Below are positions 11,401 through 18,498 of a DNA stretch of 64,000 nt, piece by piece. The notes beneath the pieces are model-generated. The model searched no databases. It was not told the origin of the DNA and saw only the letters and a list, made by a program, of their open reading frames with translations. The first letter of the stretch is position 1, and every line of letters starts with the position of its first letter. The position numbers and the translations under genes were made by a program. Source of the DNA: Mycolicibacterium peregrinum (GTDB lineage Bacteria; Actinomycetota; Actinomycetes; Mycobacteriales; Mycobacteriaceae); contig NZ_LQPP01000027.1 of NCBI RefSeq assembly GCF_002102345.1, positions 124,001-188,000 on the forward strand, in the 5' to 3' direction.

Positions 11401-11703
11401 AAGGCCGGTCTGGTCACCAGCCTCGGGTTCGGTCACGTGTCGGGTCTGGTTGCCCTGGTGCATCCGGAGGCGTTCATCGCGTCACTGGATCCGGCCGATC
11501 GCGACGACTACCGCAAGCGCGCCGAGCAGCGCACGCTGGCCGGTCAGCGCCGCCTGGCCGGAGCGATCGCCGGTGGGCGTCCCATGTACGAGAAGCCCGC
11601 CGACCGCCGCTTCGACCACGATGTGCCGGAGAAGCGCCAGGAAGCCGCGATGTTGCTGAACGCGGACGCCCGCCTCGGTGAGGACGATCTCTATGTGCGG
11701 TGA
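2452..11703 (+). CDS. fas: Type I fatty acid synthase
   Basis: A 3083-residue multifunctional FAS-I that makes acyl-CoA primers for membrane lipids and mycolic acids in the cytosol. The order matches mycobacterial FAS: acetyl transferase with GHSQG (Ser155), enoyl reductase (roughly 420-800), MaoC-type dehydratase with SGDHNPIHTD (about 1236), malonyl/palmitoyl transferase GHSVGEY (Ser1446), Ala/Pro-rich linker, ACP with phosphopantetheine serine in TDGASSRRN (about 1816), ketoreductase with VVTGASKG and Tyr2299/Lys2303, and ketosynthase with Cys2734, His2886 and His2927. The chosen GTG at 2452 has GAGGAGA at 2437-2443 and gives the N-terminus TIYEHDRVSA, as in other mycobacteria; upstream in-frame codons are unlikely to be translated. 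acpS follows 35 bp downstream. Confidence 0.97.
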   Translation: MTIYEHDRVSAGRNDDSGSDGRQADSTHALVDRLSAGEPYAVAFGGQGSAWLETLEELVSSAGIEAELATLAGEAELLLEPVAAELVVVRPIGFEPLQWVRALAAEEPVPSDKQLTSAAVSVPGVLLTQIAAVRALARQGMDLAATPPVAVAGHSQGVLAVEALAAKGAKDVQLLALAQLIGAAGTLVARRRGITVLGDRPPMVSVTNAEPERIYELLEEFSQDVRTVLPPVLSIRNGRRSVVITGTPEQLSRFELYCNQIAEKEEAERKSKVRGGAVFAPVFDPVQVEVGFHTPRLADGIEIVARWAEAVGIDVELARAMTESILVSQVDWVDEITEISDAGARWILDLGPGDILTRLTAPVVRGLGIGIVPAATRGGQRNLFTIGAVPEVARPWSSYAPTVVSLPDGSVKLSTKFTRLTGRSPILLAGMTPTTVDAKIVAAAANAGHWAELAGGGQVTEPIFNDRIAELGELLEPGRAIQFNTLFLDPYLWKLQVGGKRLVQRARQSGAPIDGVIVSAGIPDLEEAVELIGELNDLGISHVVFKPGTVEQIRSVIRIAAEVPTKPVIVHIEGGRAGGHHSWEDLDDLLLATYSELRSRSNITICVGGGIGTPERSAEYLSGRWSAAHGYPLMPIDGILVGTAAMATLEATTSPQVKQLLVDTKGTDAWVGAGKASGGMASGRSQLGADIHEIDNTASRCGRLLDEVAGDGDAVAARRDEIIAAMANTAKPYFGDVAEMTYLQWLRRYIELAIGEGNSTADTKRDHSPWLDITWRDRFEQMLKRAEARLSAQDFGPIETLFDAAGDGEALLEDPKAALAALVSAYPDAASVQLHPADVPFFVELCKTLGKPVNFVPVIDKDVRRWWRSDSLWQAHDARYAADQVCVIPGTEAVAGITRVDEPVGELLDRFEQTAVDEALAAGAQPQAVLSRRQGRDDVTGPLAVLLDAPDVLWAGRTSVNPVHRIAPASAWQVNENRSATNPSTGARLEVADDRHVVLSVPLSGTWIDIRFTLTEAIRSGGAPVVEVADAATAMRSVLAIAAGVDGPDALPSVVDGAATVTVAWNPEQVADHTGVTATFGAPLAPTLTVVPDALVGRCWPAVFAAIGSAATDSGFPVVEGLLSLVHLDHAAHLLSALPTEPAELTVTATASAAHDTEVGRVVPVSVTVTSADGTELATLEERFAIRGRTGEAELTDPVRAGGAISDNATDTPRRRRRDVTVGAPVDMRPFAVVSGDHNPIHTDRAAALLAGLESPIVHGMWLSAAAQHVVTATDGKPIPPANLVGWTARFLGMVKPGDEVDFRVDRVGIDVGAEVVEVQARIGSELVMAATARLAAPKTVYAFPGQGIQSKGMGMEVRARSKAARKVWDKADKFTRETLGFSVLHVVRDNPTSLIASGVHYEHPEGVLYLTQFTQVAMATTAAAQVAEMREQGAFVEGAIACGHSVGEYTALACVSGVIELEGLLEAVFHRGSKMHDIVPRDERGRSNYRLAAIRPSQIDLADEDVETFVAEIAERTGEFLQIVNFNLRGSQYAIAGTVRGLEALEEEVERRREISGGKRSFILVPGIDVPFHSSVLRVGVDDFRRSLERVLPRDRDPELVVGRYIPNLVPRPFTLDRDFIQEIRDLVPAEPLDEILADYDTWRNERPIELCRKIVIELLAWQFASPVRWIETQDLLFIEEAAGGLGVERFVEIGVKNAPTVAGLATNTLKLPEYAHSTVEVLNAERDAAVLFASDTDPEPEPEAEESSAPAAEAAAPAAEAAPAPAAAPAAPSGGPRPDDITFDAADATVGLIALSAKMRIDQIEALDSIESITDGASSRRNQLLVDLGSELNLGAIDGAAEADLGALKGQVSKLARTYKPFGPVLSDAINDQLRTVFGPSGKRPGYIAERVTKTWELGPGWAKHVTVEVAMGTREGSSVRGGDLGGLHPGALASAADVDKVVDSAVAAVAARHGIPVSLPSAGGAGGGGVVDSAALNEFAEKVTGPDGVLASAARTILGQLGLDAPVGAPEAATDAELIDLVTTELGSDWPRLVAPAFDAKKAVVFDDRWASAREDLVKLWLADEGEIDADWPHLSERFEGAGHAVATQANWWQGKALAAGRTIHASLFGRIAAGAENPGKGRYTNEVAVVTGASKGSIASSVVGQLLDGGATVIATTSRLDDDRLAFYKKLYRENARFGATLWVVPANMASYSDIDKLAEWVGSEQIESLGPQSIHLKDAQTPTLLFPFAAPRVAGDLSEAGSRSEMEMKVLLWAVQRLIGGLSTIGAERDIASRLHVVLPGSPNRGMFGGDGAYGESKSALDALVNRWSAESSWAERVSLAHALIGWTKGTGLMGHNDAIVSAVEEAGVTTYSTAEMAAMLLNLCTVEAKVAAANAPIKADLTGGLGDIKIDMAELAAKAREDMSSAAAESEEEDGGSNTVAALPSPPRGHNPAPAPEWADLDVDPADLVVIVGGAELGPYGSSRTRFEMEVSGELSAAGVLELAWTTGLVKWEDDPKAGWYDTTTGDLVPESEIVERYHDAVVERCGIREFVDDGAIDPDHASPLLVSVFLDKDFSFVVSSEADARAFVSFDPEHTVARPVPESSDWQVIRKAGTEIRVPRKTKLSRTVGAQIPTGFDPTVWGITPDMANSIDRVALWNIVATVDAFLSSGFTPTELMRWVHPSLVASTQGTGMGGMTSMQTMYHGNLLGRAKPNDILQEVLPNVVAAHVMQSYVGGYGAMVHPVGACATAAVSVEEGVDKIRLGKADLVIAGGFDDLTLEAIIGFGDMAATADTETMRAKGISDSKFSRANDRRRLGFLEAQGGGTILLARGDLAAKMGLPVLAVVGYAQSFADGVHTSIPAPGLGALGAGRGGKDSQLARSLAKLGVGADDIAVISKHDTSTLANDPNETELHERLADSMGRSQGAPLFIVSQKTLTGHAKGGAAVFQMMGLCQILRDGVIPPNRSLDCVDDELATSGHFVWVRETLDLRGKFPLKAGLVTSLGFGHVSGLVALVHPEAFIASLDPADRDDYRKRAEQRTLAGQRRLAGAIAGGRPMYEKPADRRFDHDVPEKRQEAAMLLNADARLGEDDLYVR

Positions 11704-11738
11704 GTGCGGGCACGGAGAGGTGAGCTAGGTTCGCTTCC

Positions 11739-12131
11739 ATGGCGATTATGGGCATAGGCATCGATGTGGTTTCCATACCTGATTTCGCCGAGCAGGTGGA
11801 CCGGCCGGGAACCGTATTCGCCGAGACGTTCACGCCGGGTGAGCGCCGGGACGCCGCGGACAAGAGTTCGTCGGCGGCCCGGCACCTGGCGGCCCGGTGG
11901 GCGGCCAAGGAAGCCGTGATCAAGGCCTGGTCCAGCTCACGGTTCTCCAAGCGGCCGGCCCTGCCGGAGGGGATCCACCGCGACATCGAGGTGGTCACCG
12001 ACATGTGGGGCCGGCCCAAGGTGCGGCTGTCCGGTGAGATCGCCAAGCACCTCGAAACCGTGACCATCCACGTCTCGCTCACCCATGAGGCCGACACCGC
12101 CGCCGCGGTGGCGATCATCGAGGAGCTCTAG
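11739..12131 (+). CDS. acpS: Holo-[acyl-carrier-protein] synthase AcpS
   Basis: A 130-residue 4'-phosphopantetheinyl transferase that activates the ACP domain of FAS-I and other carrier proteins using coenzyme A. Visible family features are the N-terminal GIGIDVVSIPDF with the Mg2+-binding aspartate, and RWAAKEAVIKAW carrying the catalytic KE pair. The length is normal for the AcpS family. It sits directly behind fas, as in other mycobacteria (Rv2523c beside Rv2524c), and very likely shares its transcript. Confidence 0.95.
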   Translation: MAIMGIGIDVVSIPDFAEQVDRPGTVFAETFTPGERRDAADKSSSAARHLAARWAAKEAVIKAWSSSRFSKRPALPEGIHRDIEVVTDMWGRPKVRLSGEIAKHLETVTIHVSLTHEADTAAAVAIIEEL

Positions 12132-12162
12132 CTCTCTCGACAGTGCCGCTAGGGTCGTCACC

Positions 12163-13491
12163 ATGACTGATGTCGTGCAGCGGGTACAGCAGGTGTTGCC
12201 GTCGGTACGGTCGGATCTGGAGGATCTGGTCCGTATCCAGTCGGTGTGGGCTGACCCGGCCCGTCGTGACGACGTGCACCGCAGCGCCGAGGCGGTCGCA
12301 AAGCTGTTGTCGGAAGCGGGCTTTCCCGAGGTACGTATCGTCAGCGAAGGCGGTGCGCCCGCGGTCATCGCGCACTATCCGCCACCTGCGGGAGCCCCCA
12401 CGGTGCTGCTCTACGCCCATCATGACGTGCAGCCTGAAGGGGATCCGGCCCAGTGGGATTCCGCACCGTTCGAGCCCACCGAACGTGACGGCCGGCTCTA
12501 CGGCCGTGGCACCGCCGACGACAAGGCTGGTATCGCAACCCATCTGGCGGCCATCCGGGCCTTTGACGGCAAGCCTCCGGTGGGCGTCACGGTCTTCGTC
12601 GAAGGCGAGGAAGAATCCGGGTCGCCGTCACTGGGTGCACTCCTGGCTGCGCACAAAGAGGCGCTGGCGGCCGACGTGATCGTCATCGCCGACTCCGACA
12701 ACTGGAGCACCGAGGTCCCGGCGCTGACCGTGACCCTGCGTGGTCTGGCCGACTGCGTGGTCGAGGTGGCCACCCTCGACCACGGACTGCATTCGGGCCT
12801 GTGGGGCGGGGTGGTGCCGGACGCGTTGAGCGTGTTGGTGCGGTTGCTTGCCAGCCTGCACGACGACGACGGCAACGTCGCGGTGGCCGGCTTGCACGAG
12901 GCCACCGCTGCCGACGTCGACCGCGGCGCCCACTGGGTCCGCGAAGAATCCGGACTGCTGGACGGGGTGGCCGAAATCGGTTCCGGCTCAGTGGTGCAAC
13001 GCATGTGGGCCAAACCCGCGATCACGGTCATAGGCATCGACACCACATCCATCGACAAGTCGTCGAACACGCTGATCCCGCGGGCCCGTGCCAAGATCAG
13101 CATGCGGGTCGCGCCCGGCGGTGACGCCCACGCGCATCTGGAGGCGTTGACCCGTCACCTCGAATCCCATGTGCCCTGGGGCGCCCAGGTCACCGTTACG
13201 CCTGGCGATGTCGGCCAGCCCTACGCGATCGATTCCTCCGGTGCGGTGTACGACGCGGCCCGCACGGCGTTCCGGACCGCCTGGGGCGCCGACCCGGTGG
13301 ACATGGGTATGGGCGGATCGATTCCCTTCATCGCCGAATTCGCCGAAGCCTTCCCGGCCGCGACGATTCTGGTGACCGGAGTGGAGGACCCGGCCACCCA
13401 GGCGCACAGCGTGAACGAAAGCCTGCACCTCGGGGTGCTCGAGAAAGCGGCGACGGCCGAAGCGTTACTGCTCGAGGCACTGGGCCGTTAG
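12163..13491 (+). CDS. M20-family metallopeptidase (dipeptidase)
   Basis: A 442-residue M20 peptidase, equivalent in position to Rv2522c. Zinc-site motifs are visible: YAHHDVQPEG (first His and Asp), YGRGTADDKAG (bridging Asp) and EGEEESGSPSL (catalytic Glu and ligand Glu), with a late His in the C-terminal region (QAHSVNE). A dimerisation domain lies between the two halves of the catalytic domain. The ATG at 12163 is preferred over upstream in-frame starts that would overlap acpS. Members of this family hydrolyse dipeptides or N-acyl amino acids; the true substrate is not known. Confidence 0.9.
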   Translation: MTDVVQRVQQVLPSVRSDLEDLVRIQSVWADPARRDDVHRSAEAVAKLLSEAGFPEVRIVSEGGAPAVIAHYPPPAGAPTVLLYAHHDVQPEGDPAQWDSAPFEPTERDGRLYGRGTADDKAGIATHLAAIRAFDGKPPVGVTVFVEGEEESGSPSLGALLAAHKEALAADVIVIADSDNWSTEVPALTVTLRGLADCVVEVATLDHGLHSGLWGGVVPDALSVLVRLLASLHDDDGNVAVAGLHEATAADVDRGAHWVREESGLLDGVAEIGSGSVVQRMWAKPAITVIGIDTTSIDKSSNTLIPRARAKISMRVAPGGDAHAHLEALTRHLESHVPWGAQVTVTPGDVGQPYAIDSSGAVYDAARTAFRTAWGADPVDMGMGGSIPFIAEFAEAFPAATILVTGVEDPATQAHSVNESLHLGVLEKAATAEALLLEALGR

Positions 13492-13497
13492 CCGGAG

Positions 13498-14487
13498 ATG
13501 GCGAGCAGCATCGGCTGGTTCGTCGTCGGCCTGATCGCCTTGGCGATCGGCGCCGAGGTGATGGTCCGTGGTGGTGCGAAACTTGCTGCGCGCCTGGGTA
13601 TCAGCCCGATCCTGATCGGTCTGACCGTGGTGTCGATCGGCACCAGTCTTCCCGAACTCGCTGTCGGCATCACCGCCGCGACCACCGGCAGCGGCGAACT
13701 GGCCGTCGGCAACATCGCCGGCACCAACGTCGTCAACATCTTGTTCATCCTCGGGCTCAGCGCGTTGATCCGCCCGCTGGCGATCGAACAGCGCACCTTG
13801 CGCTTCGACCTGCCGGTGATGGCGGGAGCCGCGGTGCTGCTCTGGGCGCTGGCCGTCAACGGGGTGTTGTCGCGCATGGACGGGCTGATTCTGGTGTCTG
13901 GAGCAATCGTGTACACCGCGGTGCTGATCCGCATGTCGCGGCGGGAGAGCCGGGCAGCCGTCGCCGGGTACGCCGAAGCCTTCCCGTCGGGACAGGCAAG
14001 CGGTGCTGCGGCGAAATCGCTTGGCGGCGGCGCACTTCAGGATACGGTCATGACGGTCAGCGGTATCGCCGTGGTGATTCTCGGGGCCGAATGGCTGGTC
14101 GGCGGGGCGGTGGGGATCGCCCGCGGATTCGGGGTGTCGGACGCGCTCATCGGCCTGACCGTCGTGGCGATCGGAACCTCGGCGCCGGAGTTGGTCACGA
14201 CGATCGTCTCGACGGTGCGCGGCCAACGTGACATCGCGGTGGGCAACCTACTCGGCAGCAGTGTCTACAACATCCTGCTGATTCTGGGCATCACGTGCCT
14301 GGTACCCGCACACGGACTGGAGCTGACACACAACCTCGTGTGGATCGACATCCCACTGATGGTCGCGGCGAGCGTGGCCTGTATCCCGATCTTCGTCTCG
14401 GGCCGGCGGGTGCACCGAGCCGAGGGGGCCGCAATGATCACGGCCTACCTCGGCTACCTGATGTTCCTGCTGGCGACCCAGTCCTGA
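13498..14487 (+). CDS. Calcium/sodium antiporter (CaCA, YrbG-like)
   Basis: A 329-residue integral membrane protein with two homologous halves, as in CaCA exchangers. Each half carries the alpha-repeat signature: VVSIGTSLPELAVG in the first and VVAIGTSAPELVTT in the second; each is followed by a GN-containing motif (VGNIAGTNVVNI and VGNLLGSSVYNI). It would exchange Ca2+ for Na+ or H+ across the inner membrane. The ATG is 7 bp after the peptidase stop, with CGGAG very close to the start, so translation may be coupled. It ends 6 bp before the convergent bcp. It sits where M. tuberculosis has nothing between Rv2522c and Rv2521, so it is an insertion here or a loss there. Confidence 0.92.
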   Translation: MASSIGWFVVGLIALAIGAEVMVRGGAKLAARLGISPILIGLTVVSIGTSLPELAVGITAATTGSGELAVGNIAGTNVVNILFILGLSALIRPLAIEQRTLRFDLPVMAGAAVLLWALAVNGVLSRMDGLILVSGAIVYTAVLIRMSRRESRAAVAGYAEAFPSGQASGAAAKSLGGGALQDTVMTVSGIAVVILGAEWLVGGAVGIARGFGVSDALIGLTVVAIGTSAPELVTTIVSTVRGQRDIAVGNLLGSSVYNILLILGITCLVPAHGLELTHNLVWIDIPLMVAASVACIPIFVSGRRVHRAEGAAMITAYLGYLMFLLATQS

Positions 14488-14493
14488 CCAGTG

Positions 14494-14967
14494 TCAGACC
14501 GACAGGTCGCGGCGCAACTTCGCGACGTGGCCGGTGGCCCGCACGTTGTACTGCGCGACGGCGATCTTGCCCTTCTCGTCGACGACGAACGTCGAGCGGA
14601 TGACACCCTGAACCGTCTTGCCGTACATGGTCTTTTCGCCGAACGCGCCCCACGCCGTCAACACCTCACGGTCCGGATCGGACAGCAACGGGAAGGTGAG
14701 CTCCTCCTTGTCGCGGAACTTGGCGAGCTTCTCCGGCTTGTCGGGGGAGATGCCGATGACATCGAGGCCGGCGCCATTGAGCTCGGCGAGGCTGTCGCGG
14801 AAATCGCACGCCTGCTTGGTGCAGCCGGGCGTGGACGCCGCGGGGTAGAAGTACACGATGACCTTGCGGCCCTTGTAGTCGGAGAGCTCGACGACGTTGC
14901 CGTCGGCGTCGGGCAGGCTGAAAGCCGGGGCGGTGTCTCCCACCTCGAGGCGCGGGGTTGGCGGCAT
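14494..14967 (-). CDS. bcp: Thiol peroxidase / atypical peroxiredoxin Bcp
   Basis: A 157-residue peroxiredoxin of the Bcp/PrxQ group, which reduces peroxides in the cytosol using thioredoxin-type donors. The active-site region YPAASTPGCTKQACDF contains the peroxidatic Cys49 and a resolving Cys54 five residues later. The length equals that of the M. tuberculosis Bcp (Rv2521). The ATG at 14967 has AAGGGA upstream on the minus strand, and a longer ORF reading beyond it is not conserved. It is convergent with the antiporter and divergent from the DUF3618 gene. Confidence 0.93.
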   Translation of the reverse strand: MPPTPRLEVGDTAPAFSLPDADGNVVELSDYKGRKVIVYFYPAASTPGCTKQACDFRDSLAELNGAGLDVIGISPDKPEKLAKFRDKEELTFPLLSDPDREVLTAWGAFGEKTMYGKTVQGVIRSTFVVDEKGKIAVAQYNVRATGHVAKLRRDLSV

Positions 14968-15072
14968 TCGTGGGTATCCCTTCTTGTCGACCGGTTCCGT
15001 CGTCACGGTGCCGGCTGATCTAGGGTAGTGCGGCAGGGCAGCACGATATGGAGCGGCTTGGAGGAGCAAACA

Positions 15073-15300
15073 GTGGCGAACCGGGACCCGGAGAGCATCA
15101 AGCGGGACATCGATCAGGCTCGCGATCAGCTGGCGGTGACTGTCGACTCCCTGGCAGAGCGGGCCAATCCGCAGCGCCTGGCCGACGATTTCAAGTCGGC
15201 AGTGATCGGTTTCATCAAGAAGCCCGCCGTGACGGCGTCATTGGCCGGTGCAGGTGTGCTGGTGGTGTTCGTCGTCGTGCGACGGATCAAGCGGCGCTGA
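15073..15300 (+). CDS. Small DUF3618 membrane protein
   Basis: A 75-residue protein starting at GTG 15073 with GGAGGAG at 15060-15066. The N-terminal half is a charged helix (PESIKRDIDQARDQLAVTVD) typical of DUF3618, followed by one membrane span (ASLAGAGVLVVFVVVRR) and a basic tail. Length and position next to bcp match Rv2520c. The function is unknown; the family is thought to sit in the membrane with its helix in the cytoplasm. Confidence 0.85.
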   Translation: MANRDPESIKRDIDQARDQLAVTVDSLAERANPQRLADDFKSAVIGFIKKPAVTASLAGAGVLVVFVVVRRIKRR

Positions 15301-16355
15301 GTGTCGATCCGCAGGGCGTGCGTTGTGCGCCCTGCGGAGATGCCCGGAGCAGCGGGCTCCCGGTCAGTACGGCCCGCCCGGTACGCCGCTCAGCGGCGGC
15401 GGAACAGGAGCCAGTCCGCCAACGAGAAACTCGGGGGATTGGCGATGCGGCCCAGGCGGCTGCATGTATACACCATGACGGGCTGGTTCGCAGCAACAAA
15501 TGCGGCGGTCGATGCAGCTGTGGGATCGGCGCCACCTACGGCAGGCATCAGCTAACACCCCTCATCTTGGCGTAATCGCCACGCGGTACCGGATCGCAAT
15601 TAATCAGCTAACTTGAGATTAACACGGTTTCTAGCGTCTGACCAGCGGAAGCGCTGGAGTTGGATTCTAAACAGTAACTTACGACTACGTCAACAGCAGA
15701 GTGTCGCCGCGACTCGCCGGGTTGCGTCACGGTTATCAGCACATTATCGAGGTATGTCGCCGACGGGCCTCTGGATGTTACGAATGCCGTTCACCGCAAA
15801 TTCGGCTGGTGCCTCTGGGGGCGCGTACGGACTGGCTGCGGGGTGCCGGAAGGAATTGGATCGATGCGCTGAAAAGTTTGCTGGCAGGTTGGTGTCGCGT
15901 GACGCGCGGCCGGCCGTTCCGTCCTGATCCACGCCGATTTGGTGGGGAAAACGATTGGCAAACATGCGTCGGTCTGATGATCGCCGAGGCTCTGCGCAAC
16001 TCGGTGTCGAGCGGCCGCGGTAGCTGAAATCTGCTGCATAGCAGGGCGGGAACGGCTCTTTCTGGTCGAACCGGTTGCTAGTGCATAGGTGTCCAGCTAA
16101 GGTCGACGTCGGGTCAGGATCGGGGAGGCGGCCCTGGGCCTTGATCTCGACCGCAACACGGGACAATCGTGTGACAAGGGGGTATTGCGTTGCAGCTAAC
16201 TTATTTTCCGTTTGCCAGGATCGCTGCATGTGCTATCGCCGGTAAAGCGAATCCCGACGGGCTCATCGTCGGGATTCGCTGACGACACCCAATGGCTCAT
16301 GTCGAACTTCCGTAAGGCGATGTGGGCCGTGGTCACACCGACGGGAGGTAGCCAT
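15301..16355. other. ORF-poor intergenic stretch
   Basis: More than 1 kb without a gene I can support. Short open frames exist on both strands, but none has a good ribosome-binding site with a recognisable protein. The central part (about 15540-16240) looks more AT-rich than its surroundings, with runs such as GCAATTAATCAGCTAACTT. M. tuberculosis has PE26 at this place; I see no PE domain here. A strong hairpin lies near its end (listed separately). Confidence 0.5.
16246..16280. repeat. Perfect 14-bp inverted repeat (hairpin)
   Basis: AGCGAATCCCGACG (16246-16259) and its exact reverse complement (16267-16280) flank a 7-nt loop. No T-run follows on either side. It lies 75 bp before a small gene, so it could be a leader structure, a terminator of the non-U type, or a dispersed palindromic element. 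Confidence 0.6.
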
Positions 16356-16535
16356 ATGGCGCATGTGAGCGACGAAACCCTGGGCGATCTGCGCAGGGAA
16401 CTCGACCGCTTCAAGAGCGAGCAGTACCGGGATCACGGCTATGCGGCCGCACATCTGGCCGGGGCCGTGGAGATGTTGTTGGAAGAGGCTGAACCCAGCA
16501 TCGGCGACCGACTGGCCGAGAGGTACCGAGCCTGA
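16356..16535 (+). CDS. Small hypothetical protein
   Basis: A 59-residue protein from ATG 16356, preceded by GGGAGG at 16343-16348. The sequence is largely helical and charged (LGDLRRELDRFKSEQYRDHG) with no membrane segment or signal peptide. An in-frame extension upstream has no comparable ribosome-binding site and would run through the hairpin at 16246-16280. A strong terminator lies 42 bp after the stop. I do not recognise a family. Confidence 0.6.
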   Translation: MAHVSDETLGDLRRELDRFKSEQYRDHGYAAAHLAGAVEMLLEEAEPSIGDRLAERYRA

Positions 16536-16577
16536 CGGATGATGAGCAATCCCGGTAACGCTGAAACCCTGAAACGC

Positions 16578-16603
16578 AAAAACCCTGCCGAGGCAGGGTT
16601 TTT
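16578..16603. terminator. Bidirectional intrinsic terminator
   Basis: AAAAACCCTGCC (16578-16589) and GGCAGGGTTTTT (16592-16603) form a perfect GC stem with a 2-nt spacer, flanked by A and T runs, so it works on both strands. It would end transcription of the small gene on the plus strand and of tRNA-Lys on the minus strand. Confidence 0.88.
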
Positions 16604-16609
16604 GGTTGG

Positions 16610-16682
<73 letters not shown>

Positions 16683-16829
16683 GCGAGAGAGACAATAACA
16701 GGAGTTTCTCTCAACAGTGAAATCCGCTGGTGGCGGGCCTGGGACGGGCTTCTGGTCGGCCCGATCCGGCCGGAACCCTTAGACTATTGCCAAGAATTTG
16801 CTATCGACCGCGCGAGGGGTAGGACGACC

Positions 16830-18050
16830 ATGGGGCAGGCCCAGACGGTGACCCGTCCGTATCGGGGTGTGTTCCGGCGGGCAGTTGTTGCCATGGTGCC
16901 GGCAATGATGTTGGGGCTCAGCGCGTGCGGAGGCGAAGACCCGCAGGGGCCGGCGCCGGTGATCACCGACAAGGGCACTCCCTACGGCGATTTGTTGGTG
17001 CCAAGGGTCAACGCGTCGGTGACCGATGGCGCCGTCGGGGTTACCGTCGACGCACCGGTCACTGTGAGCGCGGAGAACGGTGTGCTCGGCGGGGTCACCA
17101 TGACCAACGAAGAAGGGGTCAGCGTCGCAGGCAAGTTCAGTGCCGACGGTCTGACGTGGTCCACCACCGACCCACTCGACTACAACGAGCAGTACACCCT
17201 CAACGCGCAGTCTCTGGGCCTCGGTGGCGTCGCCAACCGCAGACTGCGGTTCGAGACGCACTCGCCGGCCAACCTGACGATGCCGTACGTCCTGCCGAAC
17301 AACGGGGAAGTGGTCGGGGTGGGGCAGCCGGTGGCAATCCGGTTCGACGAGAACGTCTCCGATCGACTGGCTGCCCAACGTGCCGTCACCGTCAAGACCG
17401 ATCCGCCTGTTGAAGGTGCGTTCTACTGGCTCAACAACCGCGAAGTGCGTTGGCGCCCCGCGAAATACTGGAAGCCTGGTACCTCGGTGGACGTCACGGT
17501 GAACACCTACGGTGTCGAGTTGGGCGACGGGCTGTTCGGCCAGGGCAACGTCACGACCCACTTCACGATCGGCGACGAGGTGATCGCGCAGGCCGATGAC
17601 AACACCAAGACTCTGACCGTCCGGCGCAACGGCGAGGTCGTCAAGGCCATGCCGATCTCGATGGGTAAGAACAGTTCTCCGACCAACAACGGCGTCTACA
17701 TCGTCGGCGATCGTTTCGACCACATGGTGATGGACTCGTCCACCTATGGGGTGCCGGTCAACTCACCGAACGGTTATCGCACCGAGGTCGACTTCGCGAC
17801 CCAGATGTCCTACAGCGGCATCTATGTGCACGGCGCCCCGTGGTCGGTCGGCAGCCAGGGTTACAGCAACGTCAGCCATGGCTGCCTCAATGTCAGCACC
17901 GCGAACGCCAGGTGGTTCTACGAGAACACCAAACGCGGCGACATCGTCGAGGTCGTCAACACCGTGGGCTCGGTGTTGCCGGGCACCGAAGGCCTGGGGG
18001 ACTGGAACATCCCGTGGGACCAGTGGCGCACCGGCAACGCCAGCACCTGA
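16830..18050 (+). CDS. ldtB: L,D-transpeptidase, lipoprotein (LdtMt2/LdtB-like)
   Basis: A 406-residue cell-wall enzyme that forms 3-3 peptidoglycan cross-links between meso-diaminopimelate residues. The N-terminus is a lipoprotein signal with lipobox LSAC (Cys33). Two immunoglobulin-like domains follow (roughly 50-250), then the YkuD catalytic domain with HGAPWSVGS and SHGCLNVST (His350, catalytic Cys352). The length is close to LdtMt2 (Rv2518c, 408 aa) and the position relative to bcp and DUF3618 agrees. Such enzymes are intrinsically insensitive to most penicillins but are blocked by carbapenems. Monocistronic by spacing. Confidence 0.95.
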   Translation: MGQAQTVTRPYRGVFRRAVVAMVPAMMLGLSACGGEDPQGPAPVITDKGTPYGDLLVPRVNASVTDGAVGVTVDAPVTVSAENGVLGGVTMTNEEGVSVAGKFSADGLTWSTTDPLDYNEQYTLNAQSLGLGGVANRRLRFETHSPANLTMPYVLPNNGEVVGVGQPVAIRFDENVSDRLAAQRAVTVKTDPPVEGAFYWLNNREVRWRPAKYWKPGTSVDVTVNTYGVELGDGLFGQGNVTTHFTIGDEVIAQADDNTKTLTVRRNGEVVKAMPISMGKNSSPTNNGVYIVGDRFDHMVMDSSTYGVPVNSPNGYRTEVDFATQMSYSGIYVHGAPWSVGSQGYSNVSHGCLNVSTANARWFYENTKRGDIVEVVNTVGSVLPGTEGLGDWNIPWDQWRTGNAST

Positions 18051-18135
18051 ACCGATTACCCCTGCGGTAATCGACATCTCGCTTCGAATCGGTGAATCTG
18101 GCTGAGTCCCAGTCGATTACCGTGAAAGAGGCGAA

Positions 18136-18498
18136 ATGGCCGAGCTCAATGACACCGTCACCGCGTACCTCAGCACCTGGAATGCCACCGATGCCGTCGA
18201 CCGACGGGCCCTGTTGGAACGGCATTGGTCGGCCGGCGTCACCTACACCGATCCGCTGGCCGAGGTGAGCGGACACGACGGGGTGTCCGGCGCCATCGAG
18301 GCCGTCCACTCCCAGTTCCCGGATTTCGTATTCACGCTCGTCAGCGGGCCCGACACCCACCACCGGCAGGCGCGTTTCCAGTGGGGGCTCGGTCCGCGCG
18401 ACGCCGACCCGGTAGTGGTCGGATTCGACGTGCTCGCCACTGACGGTGAGGGCCGGATCCAGACGGTGTTCGGATTCCTGGACCGGGTGCCGGCCTGA
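18136..18498 (+). CDS. NTF2/SnoaL-like fold protein
   Basis: A 120-residue single-domain protein with the cone-shaped NTF2-like pattern: an N-terminal helix (NDTVTAYLSTWNATDAV), then HWSAGVTYTDPLAEVSGHDGV, and beta strands ending in IQTVFGFLDRVPA. Proteins of this fold bind or isomerise small hydrophobic molecules, but many have no known activity. The ATG at 18136 follows GAAAGAGGCGAA. It ends exactly where the convergent SRPBCC gene ends. Confidence 0.75.
   Translation: MAELNDTVTAYLSTWNATDAVDRRALLERHWSAGVTYTDPLAEVSGHDGVSGAIEAVHSQFPDFVFTLVSGPDTHHRQARFQWGLGPRDADPVVVGFDVLATDGEGRIQTVFGFLDRVPA

Noticed and set aside
9190..11463. Minus-strand open frame of about 757 codons in the KR-KS part of fas
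   Set aside because: It is the same kind of codon-bias shadow, antisense to conserved catalytic domains.
15744..16229. Minus-strand frame of 161 codons in the ORF-poor region
   Set aside because: No family features, no good ribosome-binding site, and several unlikely start choices. Not supported as a gene.
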